Positions 25,306-33,857 of a stretch of DNA of 55,595 nucleotides are shown in pieces. Within the stretch, counting starts at the first letter, position 1; each line of letters opens with the position of its first letter. Location of the stretch: the NCBI GenBank assembly GCA_019113745.1, contig DXGV01000037.1, positions 1-55,595 on the forward strand. Direction: 5' to 3'. A program made the translations under genes and the position numbers. The stretch is from Candidatus Blautia intestinavium (lineage in GTDB: Bacteria; Bacillota; Clostridia; Lachnospirales; Lachnospiraceae). Below the pieces are notes generated by a model. That model worked only from the letters and a program-made list of their open reading frames with translations. It was not told the DNA's origin and searched no databases.

Positions 25306-26790
25306 TTATACTTCAGCCAGTACTCTGGCCACTGCTTTTTTCCATCCGGCATATTTTTGATCCGCCGTTTCGGAAGCCATATGAGGCTCATAACGCCTGC
25401 GTTTCAGTTTCTGAAAAATTTCTTCTCCCCAGAATCCCAGGGCAATGCCAGCCGCATAAGCCGGGCCGATTCCAGATAATTCCTCTGCATCCGGCACTTG
25501 GACTACAGCCTCCGCGATGTCGCTTTGGAACTGTATCAGATATTCATTTCTGGTAGGACCGCCATCTACTCTCAGCTCCTCTACCTTTACTCCGGCATCC
25601 TCACTCATGGCTTTTACAATGTCAGTAATCTGGTACGCAATACACTCAAGCCCCGCCTTCACCACTTCTGCCTTCTTAGTCGTCCTTGTCATTCCTACCA
25701 CTGCCGCTTCCGCCCTGCTGTCCCAATAAGGCGCTCCAAGGCCGGAAAAAGCAGGAACCAGATAGGTCTGGTCATCTTTTGAAGCCTCTTCCGCCAGTTT
25801 CTGTGTTTCTGCCGGGGAAGTAATCAGCCCCATATCGTCTTTCAGCCAGGTAATTACTGCTCCTGTATAATTCAGATTTCCCTCCAGAACATAGTTCACT
25901 TTTCCATCCATACGCCAGGCCAGAGAAGTCACCACTCCGTGAGTGCTCAATACCGGATTCTCTCCAATATTCATCATGATCGAAGAGCCTGTTCCATAGG
26001 TGGACTTAATCATTCCGGGATTCAGACATCCCTGACCGAACAGCGCGCCGTGAGAATCTCCCAGCACTCCGTGAATAGGAACAGGATGCGGAAGAAAACC
26101 TTCAAAATCTGTTTCTCCGAAATTAGAATTCGAGTCACAGACCTCCGCCATATTTTTCGCATCAATTCCAAACATTTCACAGATTTCTTCATCCCATTTC
26201 AGTTCAAAAATATTAAAAAGCTGTGTTCTGGATGCATTAGAATAATCGGTTTTATAGGATTTCCCTTTTGTAAGCTTATAGATCAGCCAACTGTCAATGG
26301 TTCCGTGGCAAAGCTGTCCGGCATCTGCTTTTTCTTTTGCTCCCTCTACATTTTCCAAAATCCATGCAATTTTTGATGCCGGAAAGTAGGGAGACAGGTT
26401 CATCCCTGTTTTTTCTCGTATTTTCTCAGCCTGTCCTGTTTTTTCAACTCTCTCGCAGATATCTACAGCCCGGGCGCACTGCCATACGATCGCCAGTCCC
26501 AGCGGTTCTCCCGTAACTCTATCCCAGGCAAGAGAAGTTTCCCTCTGATTACAGATCCCGACTCCTGCCACAAATGCCTTATCTATTCCGGCCTCTTCTA
26601 TAAGGCGTCTCACCACTTCCAGGGTATTTTCATAAATTTCTGAAGGATCATGAGAGACCCAGCCCTTTTCATTGACAATCTGTTCATGGGCTTTATCTGT
26701 ACGCTTAATCAGATTTCCGCTGCTGTCAAAAAGCAGCGCTTTTGTTCCCTGGGTGCTCTGATCTATACTGATCAAATATTTTCCATTCAT
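25306..26790 (-). CDS. FGGY-family carbohydrate kinase (glycerol/ketose kinase-like)
   Basis: A 494-residue two-domain sugar kinase. The N-terminal phosphate loop SIDQSTQGTKALLFD, the central YGTGSSIMMNIG and the C-terminal FGGY signature region (RVDGGPTRNEYLIQFQSDIAE) are complete. It resembles glycerol kinase more than xylulokinase at the N-terminus. Its ATG overlaps the stop of the transketolase C-subunit gene (ATGA), and the dehydrogenase follows, so it probably phosphorylates a ketose made by that dehydrogenase, whose phosphate is then cleaved by the transketolase. Apulose kinase, erythrulose kinase and xylulose kinase are all possible functions; none can be selected by motif reading alone. 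Confidence 0.9.
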   Translation of the reverse strand: MNGKYLISIDQSTQGTKALLFDSSGNLIKRTDKAHEQIVNEKGWVSHDPSEIYENTLEVVRRLIEEAGIDKAFVAGVGICNQRETSLAWDRVTGEPLGLAIVWQCARAVDICERVEKTGQAEKIREKTGMNLSPYFPASKIAWILENVEGAKEKADAGQLCHGTIDSWLIYKLTKGKSYKTDYSNASRTQLFNIFELKWDEEICEMFGIDAKNMAEVCDSNSNFGETDFEGFLPHPVPIHGVLGDSHGALFGQGCLNPGMIKSTYGTGSSIMMNIGENPVLSTHGVVTSLAWRMDGKVNYVLEGNLNYTGAVITWLKDDMGLITSPAETQKLAEEASKDDQTYLVPAFSGLGAPYWDSRAEAAVVGMTRTTKKAEVVKAGLECIAYQITDIVKAMSEDAGVKVEELRVDGGPTRNEYLIQFQSDIAEAVVQVPDAEELSGIGPAYAAGIALGFWGEEIFQKLKRRRYEPHMASETADQKYAGWKKAVARVLAEV

Positions 26791-27722
26791 TTTTCCATCA
26801 GCTCCATTGCCTTCTTCGCGATACCCTCGCTGTTCAGCCCATAATAATCGAACACTTCTTTTGAGGTTCCTGTTATTACAGGAGAGTCTGGAAGACTCAT
26901 ATTAATCACTTTTTTGGGACATACTTCCCCTACTACCTGGCTTACCATGGAACCAAGACCGCCAAAAGGCGAATGCTCTTCTACAGTGATGACTGCTTTT
27001 GCTTTTTCCGCCGCGTCTATGACAGCTTTTCTGTCCAAGGGTTTTATACAGTACATATCGATCACCGAGGCGCTGATTCCTTTTTTCTTCAAAAGTTCCG
27101 CCGCGTCTCTGGCAGGCCTTACCATTTCCCCGCAGGCAATAATAGCGATATCTGTACCTTCGCATACAACAGTTGCCTTATCCATTTCAAAAGGAACATT
27201 GTCTTCCTCATATACAGGATCTACTGCATTTCGCCCCACACGGATGTACGCCGGTTTTTCATCTTTTAAAAGCGCTTTTATAAGTTCTCTTGTCTGCAGA
27301 TGATCACTTGGAATATAGACCCTCATATTGGGAATTGCCGCCATAGCCGCAATATCCTGAGCGGAATGATGGCTCATTCCCAGAGCGCCATAGCTGATGC
27401 CTCCGCTGATGCCGATAAGTTTCACATTTGTATTGGAATAAGCCGCATCCACTTTTGCCTGTTCGTAGCTTCTGGTTGAAAGAAAACAGGCTGGAGAAAC
27501 TGCGTAAGGTTTCTTTCCACATTTTGCAAGTCCGGCGGAAATACTTACCAGATTCTGTTCCGCAATTCCTGTTTCTACAAATTGCTCCGGATATGTATCT
27601 GCAAAAGGTGTGAAAGAACCGCTCCCCCTGGAATCGCTGCACAGCGCCACAATATCTTTATCTGTCCTGGCTGCTTCCATCAGTACTTCGCATATCATCT
27701 GCTTATTTGCAATCTTACTCAT
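26787..27722 (-). CDS. Transketolase C-terminal subunit
   Basis: A 311-residue protein carrying the pyrimidine-binding and C-terminal domains of a split transketolase. The catalytic glutamate segment ETGIAEQNLVSISAGLA (about residues 51-67) and histidine-rich GMSHHSAQDIA (about 118-128) are present, as is the C-terminal ITVEEHSPFGGLGS region. It pairs with the N-terminal subunit encoded just upstream (8-base overlap) to make the thiamine-diphosphate enzyme. Split transketolases occur throughout clostridia; here genetic coupling to a kinase and a sugar importer points to a dedicated catabolic enzyme rather than the housekeeping pentose-phosphate enzyme. Confidence 0.95.
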   Translation of the reverse strand: MSKIANKQMICEVLMEAARTDKDIVALCSDSRGSGSFTPFADTYPEQFVETGIAEQNLVSISAGLAKCGKKPYAVSPACFLSTRSYEQAKVDAAYSNTNVKLIGISGGISYGALGMSHHSAQDIAAMAAIPNMRVYIPSDHLQTRELIKALLKDEKPAYIRVGRNAVDPVYEEDNVPFEMDKATVVCEGTDIAIIACGEMVRPARDAAELLKKKGISASVIDMYCIKPLDRKAVIDAAEKAKAVITVEEHSPFGGLGSMVSQVVGEVCPKKVINMSLPDSPVITGTSKEVFDYYGLNSEGIAKKAMELMEK

Positions 27723-28548
27723 GAAGGGCCGCCTCCTTCCTTTCTTCCAGATCTTTCATAATCTGCATATATTCTTCCTGACTTGGCACATGATGATGCC
27801 AGGATGCCTTGTCCTCCATTACAGCGGAGCCGCAGCCTTTCACTGTATTGGCTATAAGTACCGTTGGTTTTCCCTTTACCTGCTTTGCCTCATTAAAAGC
27901 ATCCTTTAGCTGGCTGATACTATTTCCGTCCGCCACGTCGATCACATGCCATCCGAAGCTTCTGAAACGTTCATGAAGATCATCCTGATGCATTACATCT
28001 TCTGTATTTCCTGAAATCTGAAGACGGTTTCTGTCTACTACCGCACAAAGGTTATCCAGCTTATACTGGCTGGCTGCCATGGCTCCTTCCCACACAGAGC
28101 CTTCTGCCAGTTCCCCGTCGCCCATCACAGTATATACACGGCAGGAACGCCCGTCCATTTTTCCTTCCAAAGCCATTCCGACACTGACCGGAAGCCCATG
28201 GCCCAACGATCCGGAATTCATTTCAATCCCAGGTAATTTATTGTTGGGGTGCCCGATAAATTCAGATCCGAATTTACTAAATTTTTCAATCACTTCTTCA
28301 ATAGAGAAAAACCCTTTTTTAGCCAGCACGGAATATAGCGCTTCAACAGAATGTCCTTTGCTCATCACAAATTTATCTCTGTCTGGAGAATCCATATTTT
28401 CTGGAGTTATATTCATCTGGTCAAAATAAAGCTCCGTCAGGATTTCCATTACACTCATATCGCCTCCGATATGGCCCGCCTTGCCCTCCATTATCATATC
28501 TACTACATTTTTTCTCAGCTCATAGGCTAATGCAGCTAAATTTTCCAC
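27715..28548 (-). CDS. Transketolase N-terminal subunit
   Basis: A 277-residue protein with the thiamine-diphosphate/magnesium-binding half of transketolase. The GDGELAEGSVWEGAMAAS motif (about 143-160, GDGX-type) and the following NRLQISG are intact; the N-terminal GHIGGDMSVMEIL is family-typical. Start is GTG at 28548, 5 bases after GGAGG. It is the first gene of the seven-gene operon and lies about 50 bases downstream of a strong promoter with a palindromic operator that fits the LacI gene encoded nearby. Confidence 0.95.
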   Translation of the reverse strand: MENLAALAYELRKNVVDMIMEGKAGHIGGDMSVMEILTELYFDQMNITPENMDSPDRDKFVMSKGHSVEALYSVLAKKGFFSIEEVIEKFSKFGSEFIGHPNNKLPGIEMNSGSLGHGLPVSVGMALEGKMDGRSCRVYTVMGDGELAEGSVWEGAMAASQYKLDNLCAVVDRNRLQISGNTEDVMHQDDLHERFRSFGWHVIDVADGNSISQLKDAFNEAKQVKGKPTVLIANTVKGCGSAVMEDKASWHHHVPSQEEYMQIMKDLEERKEAALHE

Positions 28549-28568
28549 GAAGGTCCTCCTTTCAGATT

Positions 28569-28637
28569 CTAAATTATATTTAGTTTGTTAAGTTCTTTAT
28601 TTATCTTGATAGTATCATTATTTTTGTCGAATGTCAA
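28569..28637 (-). promoter_or_regulatory. Promoter and LacI-type operator of the carbohydrate operon
   Basis: TTGACA (minus strand, 28632-28637) and TACTAT (28609-28614) are 17 bases apart, a strong promoter. The palindrome CTAAATTATATTTAG (28569-28583) lies just downstream of the predicted start of transcription and should block elongation when bound. Related sequences occur at the lacI-family gene and HAD promoters. Confidence 0.75.
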
Positions 28638-28752
28638 TATGTTTTTAAATTATATTTATATTTTTGTTGTTATTTTTCGTTAAAAATTAATCAATATTTA
28701 TATATAAATTTAGTTATTTTTATAACAATGATAGAAACCAGGAAAAATATGC

Positions 28753-28799
28753 CAAAAAAATACATTGCCTGTGGATCTTCTCCATTTCAGGCAATGTAT
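28753..28799 (-). terminator. Intrinsic terminator of the LacI-family gene
   Basis: ATACATTGCCTG and CAGGCAATGTAT form a perfect 12-base stem followed by T7 on the minus strand, directly after the regulator gene. It isolates the regulator from the operon downstream. Confidence 0.92.
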
Positions 28800-28822
28800 C
28801 TTCAACTGAATATTTCTTAATT

Positions 28823-29836
28823 TTATTTTATTTTCCTCACACTTTCCCGCTCAATCAGCCGTGTTCCAATCTCTGTTTTCAATGAATAGGAACGGGCCGT
28901 TTTCATCTTTGCCATCAGCATTTCTACTGCACTGGCTCCAAAAGCGTCTTTCGGAACGTTCACTGTCGTTACTGCCGGAACCATCATCTGGCAGATCGGG
29001 CGGTCGTCAAACCCTATGACTGAAATATCCTCCGGCACTCTGTACCCAAAATCCTGTATTCCCTGAAGCGCGCTGCATGCGAGAAAATCATTTTCCGCAA
29101 CAAACACTGTGGGAGGCGTATTAATATTCTCCAGATATTCTTTTATCCCGCGCCGCACCATCTGTTCCGAATAATCCACGTCACAGACAAGCGACTCATC
29201 AAAAGGCAGTCCCAGATAACCCAGCCACCGCTTATAGGCGCGGTATCTCTCCTCAAAACTGGTGATCCGGTCCCGACAGCGGATATAGCCAATCCTTCTG
29301 TGGCCCATTTCATAGCAGTACTGCATAACTTTACTGATCCCCTGCGAATTATTGATTGCAACGGAATCTACATCGCTGTCCTGAAATGAATTATCCAAAA
29401 CCACAAAAGGAAGACCACTGTCTACAAACACCTGGAGATCATCCCGCTTCATCTCCACTCCAAAAATAATAAATCCCTTACAATCCGAAGTTCTGAGCTG
29501 TGTTTTCTGTATTTCCACGTCCGTATCTTTATTCATATACACAAAGCTGAGATTGTAGCCATATCCACTGAGACTATTATTCAGCCCTTCCAGAATGTAC
29601 GTAAAAAACGGAGATTCGTCAATGATCCTGCCAACTGTTTTATAAACTACAAATCCAATATTACCATTGATCACCGGAACATCCTTCAACAGGTGATCGC
29701 ATCCGAGTTCCCTGATTTTTTCTATTATTTCCTGCCGTTTCTGTTCCCCCACGCCAGGTTTATTATTCAGCACCAAAGAAATCGTCGCTGTGGACACCCC
29801 CAGCATCTGCGCAATATCCTTCGCCTTCAAATTCAT
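28823..29836 (-). CDS. LacI family transcriptional regulator
   Basis: A 337-residue regulator. The N-terminal LacI helix-turn-helix (KDIAQMLGVSTATISLVLNNKPGV, residues 5-28) precedes a periplasmic-binding-like effector domain (from about 60). It is probably the repressor of the adjacent transketolase-kinase-ABC operon: a palindromic operator related to its own promoter site and to the HAD gene site is present at all three promoters. Start is ATG after GGAGGTGA, and it has its own terminator. The inducer should be the imported sugar or an intermediate. Confidence 0.92.
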   Translation of the reverse strand: MNLKAKDIAQMLGVSTATISLVLNNKPGVGEQKRQEIIEKIRELGCDHLLKDVPVINGNIGFVVYKTVGRIIDESPFFTYILEGLNNSLSGYGYNLSFVYMNKDTDVEIQKTQLRTSDCKGFIIFGVEMKRDDLQVFVDSGLPFVVLDNSFQDSDVDSVAINNSQGISKVMQYCYEMGHRRIGYIRCRDRITSFEERYRAYKRWLGYLGLPFDESLVCDVDYSEQMVRRGIKEYLENINTPPTVFVAENDFLACSALQGIQDFGYRVPEDISVIGFDDRPICQMMVPAVTTVNVPKDAFGASAVEMLMAKMKTARSYSLKTEIGTRLIERESVRKIK

Positions 29837-29864
29837 TCTTCTGCGTCACCTCCTTTTTTCTACA

Positions 29865-29897
29865 CTAAATTGTACTAAATTTTCTAAAAATAATCAA
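29865..29897 (-). promoter_or_regulatory. Promoter and operator of the LacI-family gene
   Basis: TTGATT (29892-29897, minus strand) and TACAAT (29869-29874) are 17 bases apart. CTAAATTGTACTAAA (29865-29879) overlaps the -10 and matches the operon operator at 11 of 15 positions, so autoregulation is likely. Confidence 0.65.
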
Positions 29898-29947
29898 GTG
29901 ATTTTGCATCTCAAATCAAAAAAACTTTTTTCTCACATAAACTTTTA

Positions 29948-29999
29948 TTGCCTTTTTGCCGATTTTGTTCTAAAATAAGCATTACTTAATTTCATTTAG
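29948..29999 (+). promoter_or_regulatory. Promoter and operator of the HAD phosphatase gene
   Basis: TTGCCT (29948-29953) and TAAAAT (29971-29976) are 17 bases apart. CTTAATTTCATTTAG (29985-29999) matches the operon operator at 12 of 15 positions and lies at the transcription start, so the same LacI protein may control this gene. Confidence 0.65.
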
Positions 30000-30026
30000 T
30001 CAAACAGAACAAAAGGAGGATTTTTT

Positions 30027-30854
30027 ATGGTAACAAAATTGATCGCAATTGATCTTGACGGAACTCTGCTGAGAGATGACTGTACCATTTCTCCTACGGT
30101 CAGGAAAGCCATTCTAACCTGTATGAATACCTCAAAAACAATTTTTGTTCCCTGTACGGGCAGAAGTTATCAGAACAGCCTTTTTGTGCTGAAAGATTTT
30201 CCTGTTTTTCCTTATTATCTCAACGCTAACGGCACTACTGTTACAGAAGGGGCTTCCGGCACTCTTCTGCACATCAGCACGCTTCCATTGGAAACTGGAT
30301 GCGCGATTTATTCTCTTGCAAAAGAATACAGAACTTTTATTGAGATCTATCATGGTTTTACCGCCTATGACAGCGCCATCGGAAGACATAATTTAAAAGA
30401 AAGCAACTGCAGTAAAGATTATATTTCCCAACTGCTATACACCAATACCCATTTGGAAAGTCTGGATGAATTTGTTTATGAAAAAAAGCATCCTATCAGC
30501 AAATTTCACATTGTCTGTGTAAGCCCGAAAGAACAACAGGAACTCAAGCAGCGTCTGTCCTGTATTCCCGGAGTTTGCCCTATATCCACTACAGATTTTA
30601 ATATCGAAGTCTGTCGGGAAGGATGGAGTAAGCGGGAAGGGCTCATCCACCTATGCAGACTTCTCCATATTTCCCCTGAAGAAACAGCCGCTGTTGGAGA
30701 CAGTGAAAATGATTACGAAACACTCCAGTGGGCAGGCTGCGGTATTGCCATGGGAAATGCCGCACCAGAAGTCAAAAAAGTGGCAGATTATGTTACCGGA
30801 AGCAACGAAGAAGAGGGAATCGTTCAGGCTTTAGAATACCTTAAGCTTTTATAG
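30027..30854 (+). CDS. Cof-type HAD-IIB family phosphatase
   Basis: A 275-residue haloacid-dehalogenase hydrolase. Motif I DLDGTLL (residues 8-14), motif II CTGRS (about 44-48) and the C-terminal GDSENDYETLQWAG (about 228-241) are complete, with a cap domain between them as in Cof/YbiV proteins. These enzymes dephosphorylate sugar phosphates and nucleotides. It is divergently encoded from the LacI-family gene with an operator-like site at its promoter, so it may detoxify a phosphorylated intermediate of the neighbouring pathway. AAAGGAGG precedes ATG. No clear terminator was seen before the converging pfkB-like gene. Confidence 0.92.
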   Translation: MVTKLIAIDLDGTLLRDDCTISPTVRKAILTCMNTSKTIFVPCTGRSYQNSLFVLKDFPVFPYYLNANGTTVTEGASGTLLHISTLPLETGCAIYSLAKEYRTFIEIYHGFTAYDSAIGRHNLKESNCSKDYISQLLYTNTHLESLDEFVYEKKHPISKFHIVCVSPKEQQELKQRLSCIPGVCPISTTDFNIEVCREGWSKREGLIHLCRLLHISPEETAAVGDSENDYETLQWAGCGIAMGNAAPEVKKVADYVTGSNEEEGIVQALEYLKLL

Positions 30855-30877
30855 CCCCTGCGCCGCTCCTCTGTTAT

Positions 30878-31822
30878 TTATATGGAATATGCAATTTTCT
30901 CTACCCAGTCTGTCGCTCCCGCCACGGACACCGCCTTCGCGCCGCATCTGTTCCCGTATTCCGCGCATTCCCTGAGGGACCTTCCCCGGGAAAGCGCATA
31001 CAGGAAACCAGCCGCGAAACTGTCTCCCGCTCCTGTGGTGTCGACGCACTTTACGTTTTTCTCTGCCGGGACCCAACACTTCCCGGCTGCACTGTCCAGG
31101 TAGCAGCCTCTGGCCCCGCACTTGATTACTACGGTCCCGGCTCCCGCCTCTCTCAGCCTGGCGGCCGCCGCTTCCACACTCTCCTCCCCGGCGAGAAGCA
31201 TGGCTTCCTCGTCATTGGGGATCAGATAGTCCACATATTTCAGCGCGCCGGCAAGGTCTTCCACCGTTTCATTTTTCTTTCTTTTTGTCATATCCGCGCA
31301 TACCGTTTTTCCCTGTTCCTTCGCCGTCCGGAAGATCACTTCCAGTTCTTTTGGCCCTATCTCCGGAAAAACGAAGATACTGGCGAAGCACACAATCTTC
31401 GCTCTTTGCGGAAAAGGCATATGGATATCCTGCAGCGTCAGCCTTCTCAGAGATCCGTGAGGATTGGTGAGAAAATGTCTGGAACCATCGCGGCTTACAA
31501 GCACCACGTTGATCCCCGTTGAAAAATCTTCTCTGACACAGTCCGCCGGGAGAAGGATCCCACAGTCCCTGCAGTGATCCAGGATGAACTTCCCCGCTTT
31601 CCCGGAACCGATCACTGTCTCCAGCAGCACTTTCATTCCCAGCCGCGCCAGTACCGTGGCCTCGTTGAGCGCGTCTCCGCCCACAGACAGCCGGATATCC
31701 TCCGCAGGGGAGGAACCAGTACGGAAAACCTCCTCATCTGCCGGATACGCCAACACGTCCAGGATCGAGGCTCCGATGATCACAATTTCCGGTTCTTCTT
31801 TTCTTTTACATGCATCTTTCAT
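30878..31822 (-). CDS. PfkB family carbohydrate kinase (ribokinase-like)
   Basis: A 314-residue kinase. The N-terminal VIIGASILDVLAYP and the C-terminal anion-hole motif TTGAGDSFAAGFLYAL (about 246-262, catalytic Asp in GAGD) are intact. The protein opens with ASSxxEDIRLSVGGDALNEA, a sugar-binding GG motif. The family phosphorylates fructose, ribose, tagatose or nucleosides; substrate here is unknown. It lies downstream of a MerR gene in the same direction with a GAGAGGGA site; the gap of 64 bases makes co-transcription possible. It is convergent with the HAD gene. Confidence 0.9.
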   Translation of the reverse strand: MKDACKRKEEPEIVIIGASILDVLAYPADEEVFRTGSSPAEDIRLSVGGDALNEATVLARLGMKVLLETVIGSGKAGKFILDHCRDCGILLPADCVREDFSTGINVVLVSRDGSRHFLTNPHGSLRRLTLQDIHMPFPQRAKIVCFASIFVFPEIGPKELEVIFRTAKEQGKTVCADMTKRKKNETVEDLAGALKYVDYLIPNDEEAMLLAGEESVEAAAARLREAGAGTVVIKCGARGCYLDSAAGKCWVPAEKNVKCVDTTGAGDSFAAGFLYALSRGRSLRECAEYGNRCGAKAVSVAGATDWVEKIAYSI

Positions 31823-31886
31823 TCCCTCTCACCCCTTTGTTCCATCTCCGGTTGATCCTTTTTCCGGGAATCGCAGAACGGCTTTC

Positions 31887-32327
31887 TCATTCTTCATTTG
31901 CCAGATCATAAAGCTTCTGGATCTCTTCCGGGAGATGATCCGGAAGCATGGAACGCACGCCGTCCTCATTTCCGTCTTTCATTGCCTGTTCATAATACCA
32001 GCGTTTGTAGCGGATCATTGCCAGCGTTTTCTCAAGCCTGCGCATTTCCTCCCGGACCGCCTCCTCCTGGCGTACAAACAGCTCCAGTCTCCGGGGATAC
32101 GTACTGCTTCCCATCGAGCACCATTCCATGAAAACCTTGATATCCCTGATTTCCAGTCCTGATTTCTTCAGGCATTCGATCACCCGGAGCGTTTCTATTT
32201 CCCTGTCCGTAAATCTGCGGGCGCCGCCGGATCTCTGAAGATTGGGAAAAAGCCCCTCCCGGTCGTAATAACGAAGGGTGGATATGGGAAGATGGAACAT
32301 CTCCGAAATCTGTCCTATTGTATACAT
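31887..32327 (-). CDS. MerR family transcriptional regulator
   Basis: A 146-residue MerR regulator. The winged helix-turn-helix occupies residues 1-70 (YTIGQISEMFHLPISTLRYYDREGLFPNLQRS), followed by a long coiled-coil helix (about 80-120) used for dimerisation. No cysteine pair for metal sensing is seen, so it likely senses an organic signal; a small effector domain would be minimal here. The promoter has a 19-base spacer with a perfect 9-base palindrome, the MerR signature, indicating autoregulation. Start ATG with GGAGAG upstream. Confidence 0.92.
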   Translation of the reverse strand: MYTIGQISEMFHLPISTLRYYDREGLFPNLQRSGGARRFTDREIETLRVIECLKKSGLEIRDIKVFMEWCSMGSSTYPRRLELFVRQEEAVREEMRRLEKTLAMIRYKRWYYEQAMKDGNEDGVRSMLPDHLPEEIQKLYDLANEE

Positions 32328-32435
32328 CCTCGCGCTCTCCTTTCACCGGTTCCATCCGGTATCTTTCTCTCATGTTTTTCACAGAAAAATCACAAAGCAT
32401 CTATTGACCTTAAGTCAGGTTTATGTCTTACACTG

Positions 32436-32466
32436 ATTCTAACACAAATAATTTGTGTTGTCACAA
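32436..32466 (-). promoter_or_regulatory. MerR-type promoter with 19-base spacer and palindromic operator
   Basis: TTGTGA (32461-32466, minus strand) and TAGAAT (32436-32441) are separated by 19 bases, as in MerR-activated promoters. The spacer holds AACACAAATAATTTGTGTT (32441-32459), a perfect 9-base palindrome around one base. Confidence 0.75.
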
Positions 32467-32486
32467 AAAACTCCGGTTTCCTGACA

Positions 32487-32544
32487 AAAGCTCCGCCGCG
32501 TGAATGTATGCCACAACATCCACATGGCGGAGCTTTCTTTTTAT
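32487..32544. terminator. Terminator closing the CooS operon
   Basis: AAAGCTCCGCC and GGCGGAGCTTT form an 11-base perfect stem around a loop of 28 bases; T-rich tails occur on both strands, the plus strand being better (CTTTTTA). It separates the FAD oxidoreductase gene from merR. Confidence 0.8.
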
Positions 32545-32618
32545 ATTTCACAGAAAAACACTTTCCGCGAAATAATGTTATTGTCTTTTTTCAGCGTCAG
32601 GCTGCAGGGATCAACACG

Positions 32619-33857
32619 CTATACAGAATAGATATATTCTCCGTTCTCTTTCACATCGTAGAAATCCGCGAAGCTGAGAGAAAAGATCTCCTCTTCCCGT
32701 CCGGCAAGGTCGATCCCGTTCTTGATGAGATACTGGTAAATGCCGTCGTGGGAGATATCTCCCTGCTGCAGGAATCCCACAAGACGGTGATTCCTGAAAA
32801 TCGCCCTCTCATACTGGTCCCGGCTCTCCCGGGCGATCACCTGGTCTCCTTCTTCCGGATTCAGGGCTCCCACGCAGAGAGACACCAGGCCGAAGAAGTT
32901 AATGGTATTTTTCGCCGCGAAACGATCCACATACATAAACTTATTTCCAAGGACCATATTCTGGGCGGCGATCCTGCCCTGTTTCTGAGCGTTGGGCCAG
33001 ATGCCGGAAAGGCCTGTCACGTCTCCCGCCGCGTACACATCCTGTTCGCTGGTCTGCATATAATCGTTGACCTTGATTCCACGGTCGATCACAAGACCGC
33101 TGTCCTCAAAGCCTGCCACAGCGCTTCTCACTCCGGCGGCCACGATCACCATGTCGCATTCCAGTTTCTCGCCGTTATCCAGGACCACATGGGTGATCTC
33201 GCCCTTTTCATTGGTGACGGTATCCGCGCCTTTTCTTCCCAGGCAGAAACGGCAGCCGGCTTTTTCAAAGCGCTTCTGATATTCCTCCGCGCCCTTTTCA
33301 TCCAGCTGGATGGGAAGGATCCTCTCCGCCATCTCCACAACGGTGATCTCTTTTTTCTGTTCAAGGAGGCCGTAAGCCGCATCCAGGCCTACGAGGCCGG
33401 AACCGATGATCACAACCTTCTTCGCTGTCCGGGCTTTCTCATCGATGGCTTTCGCGTCGCTTAAATGACGGAGTCCGAACACATTGGGAGCGGTCCTAAG
33501 ATCCCCTACCGGCGGGATAAAGCTCTCCGCGCCTGTGGCGATAAGCAGTTTGTCGTAATCACAGGCGTATCCTTCTGTTCCGTAATACACCTTCTTCGCC
33601 CGGGTATCCAGTTTCGTCACTCTCTGTCCCGGGATCTGCCAGATATTGTTCTCCGTGAAGAAATCCTCCGGAACGAAGTTCAGTCCGTCCGCGTCGCGCT
33701 CATGGCTTAAATACTTGTGCAGCATACAGCGGGAATGGGGTTTCTCATCCACAGAGAGCATCACGATCTCATCCTGAGGCGCCAGTTCCCGGAGAGTTCT
33801 GGCGGCAGTCATTCCCGCCGCTCCGATTCCGATAATCACATATTTCATCTCCGTCAC
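32619..33857 (-). CDS. FAD-dependent NAD(P)H oxidoreductase (CODH-associated)
   Basis: A 412-residue pyridine-nucleotide disulphide oxidoreductase. It has an N-terminal FAD-binding GIGAAGMTAARTL (residues 10-22) and a second nucleotide site VVIIGSGLVGLDAA (about 145-158), with the C-terminal AAGDVT motif for FAD. No redox-active CxxxxC disulphide is evident, so it is not a thioredoxin reductase. It is the third gene after cooS and cooF (4-base overlap with the ferredoxin gene), matching the CooS-CooF-FNOR module known from Carboxydothermus and many clostridia, where it passes electrons from CO oxidation to NAD(P). Confidence 0.9.
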   Translation of the reverse strand: MTEMKYVIIGIGAAGMTAARTLRELAPQDEIVMLSVDEKPHSRCMLHKYLSHERDADGLNFVPEDFFTENNIWQIPGQRVTKLDTRAKKVYYGTEGYACDYDKLLIATGAESFIPPVGDLRTAPNVFGLRHLSDAKAIDEKARTAKKVVIIGSGLVGLDAAYGLLEQKKEITVVEMAERILPIQLDEKGAEEYQKRFEKAGCRFCLGRKGADTVTNEKGEITHVVLDNGEKLECDMVIVAAGVRSAVAGFEDSGLVIDRGIKVNDYMQTSEQDVYAAGDVTGLSGIWPNAQKQGRIAAQNMVLGNKFMYVDRFAAKNTINFFGLVSLCVGALNPEEGDQVIARESRDQYERAIFRNHRLVGFLQQGDISHDGIYQYLIKNGIDLAGREEEIFSLSFADFYDVKENGEYIYSV

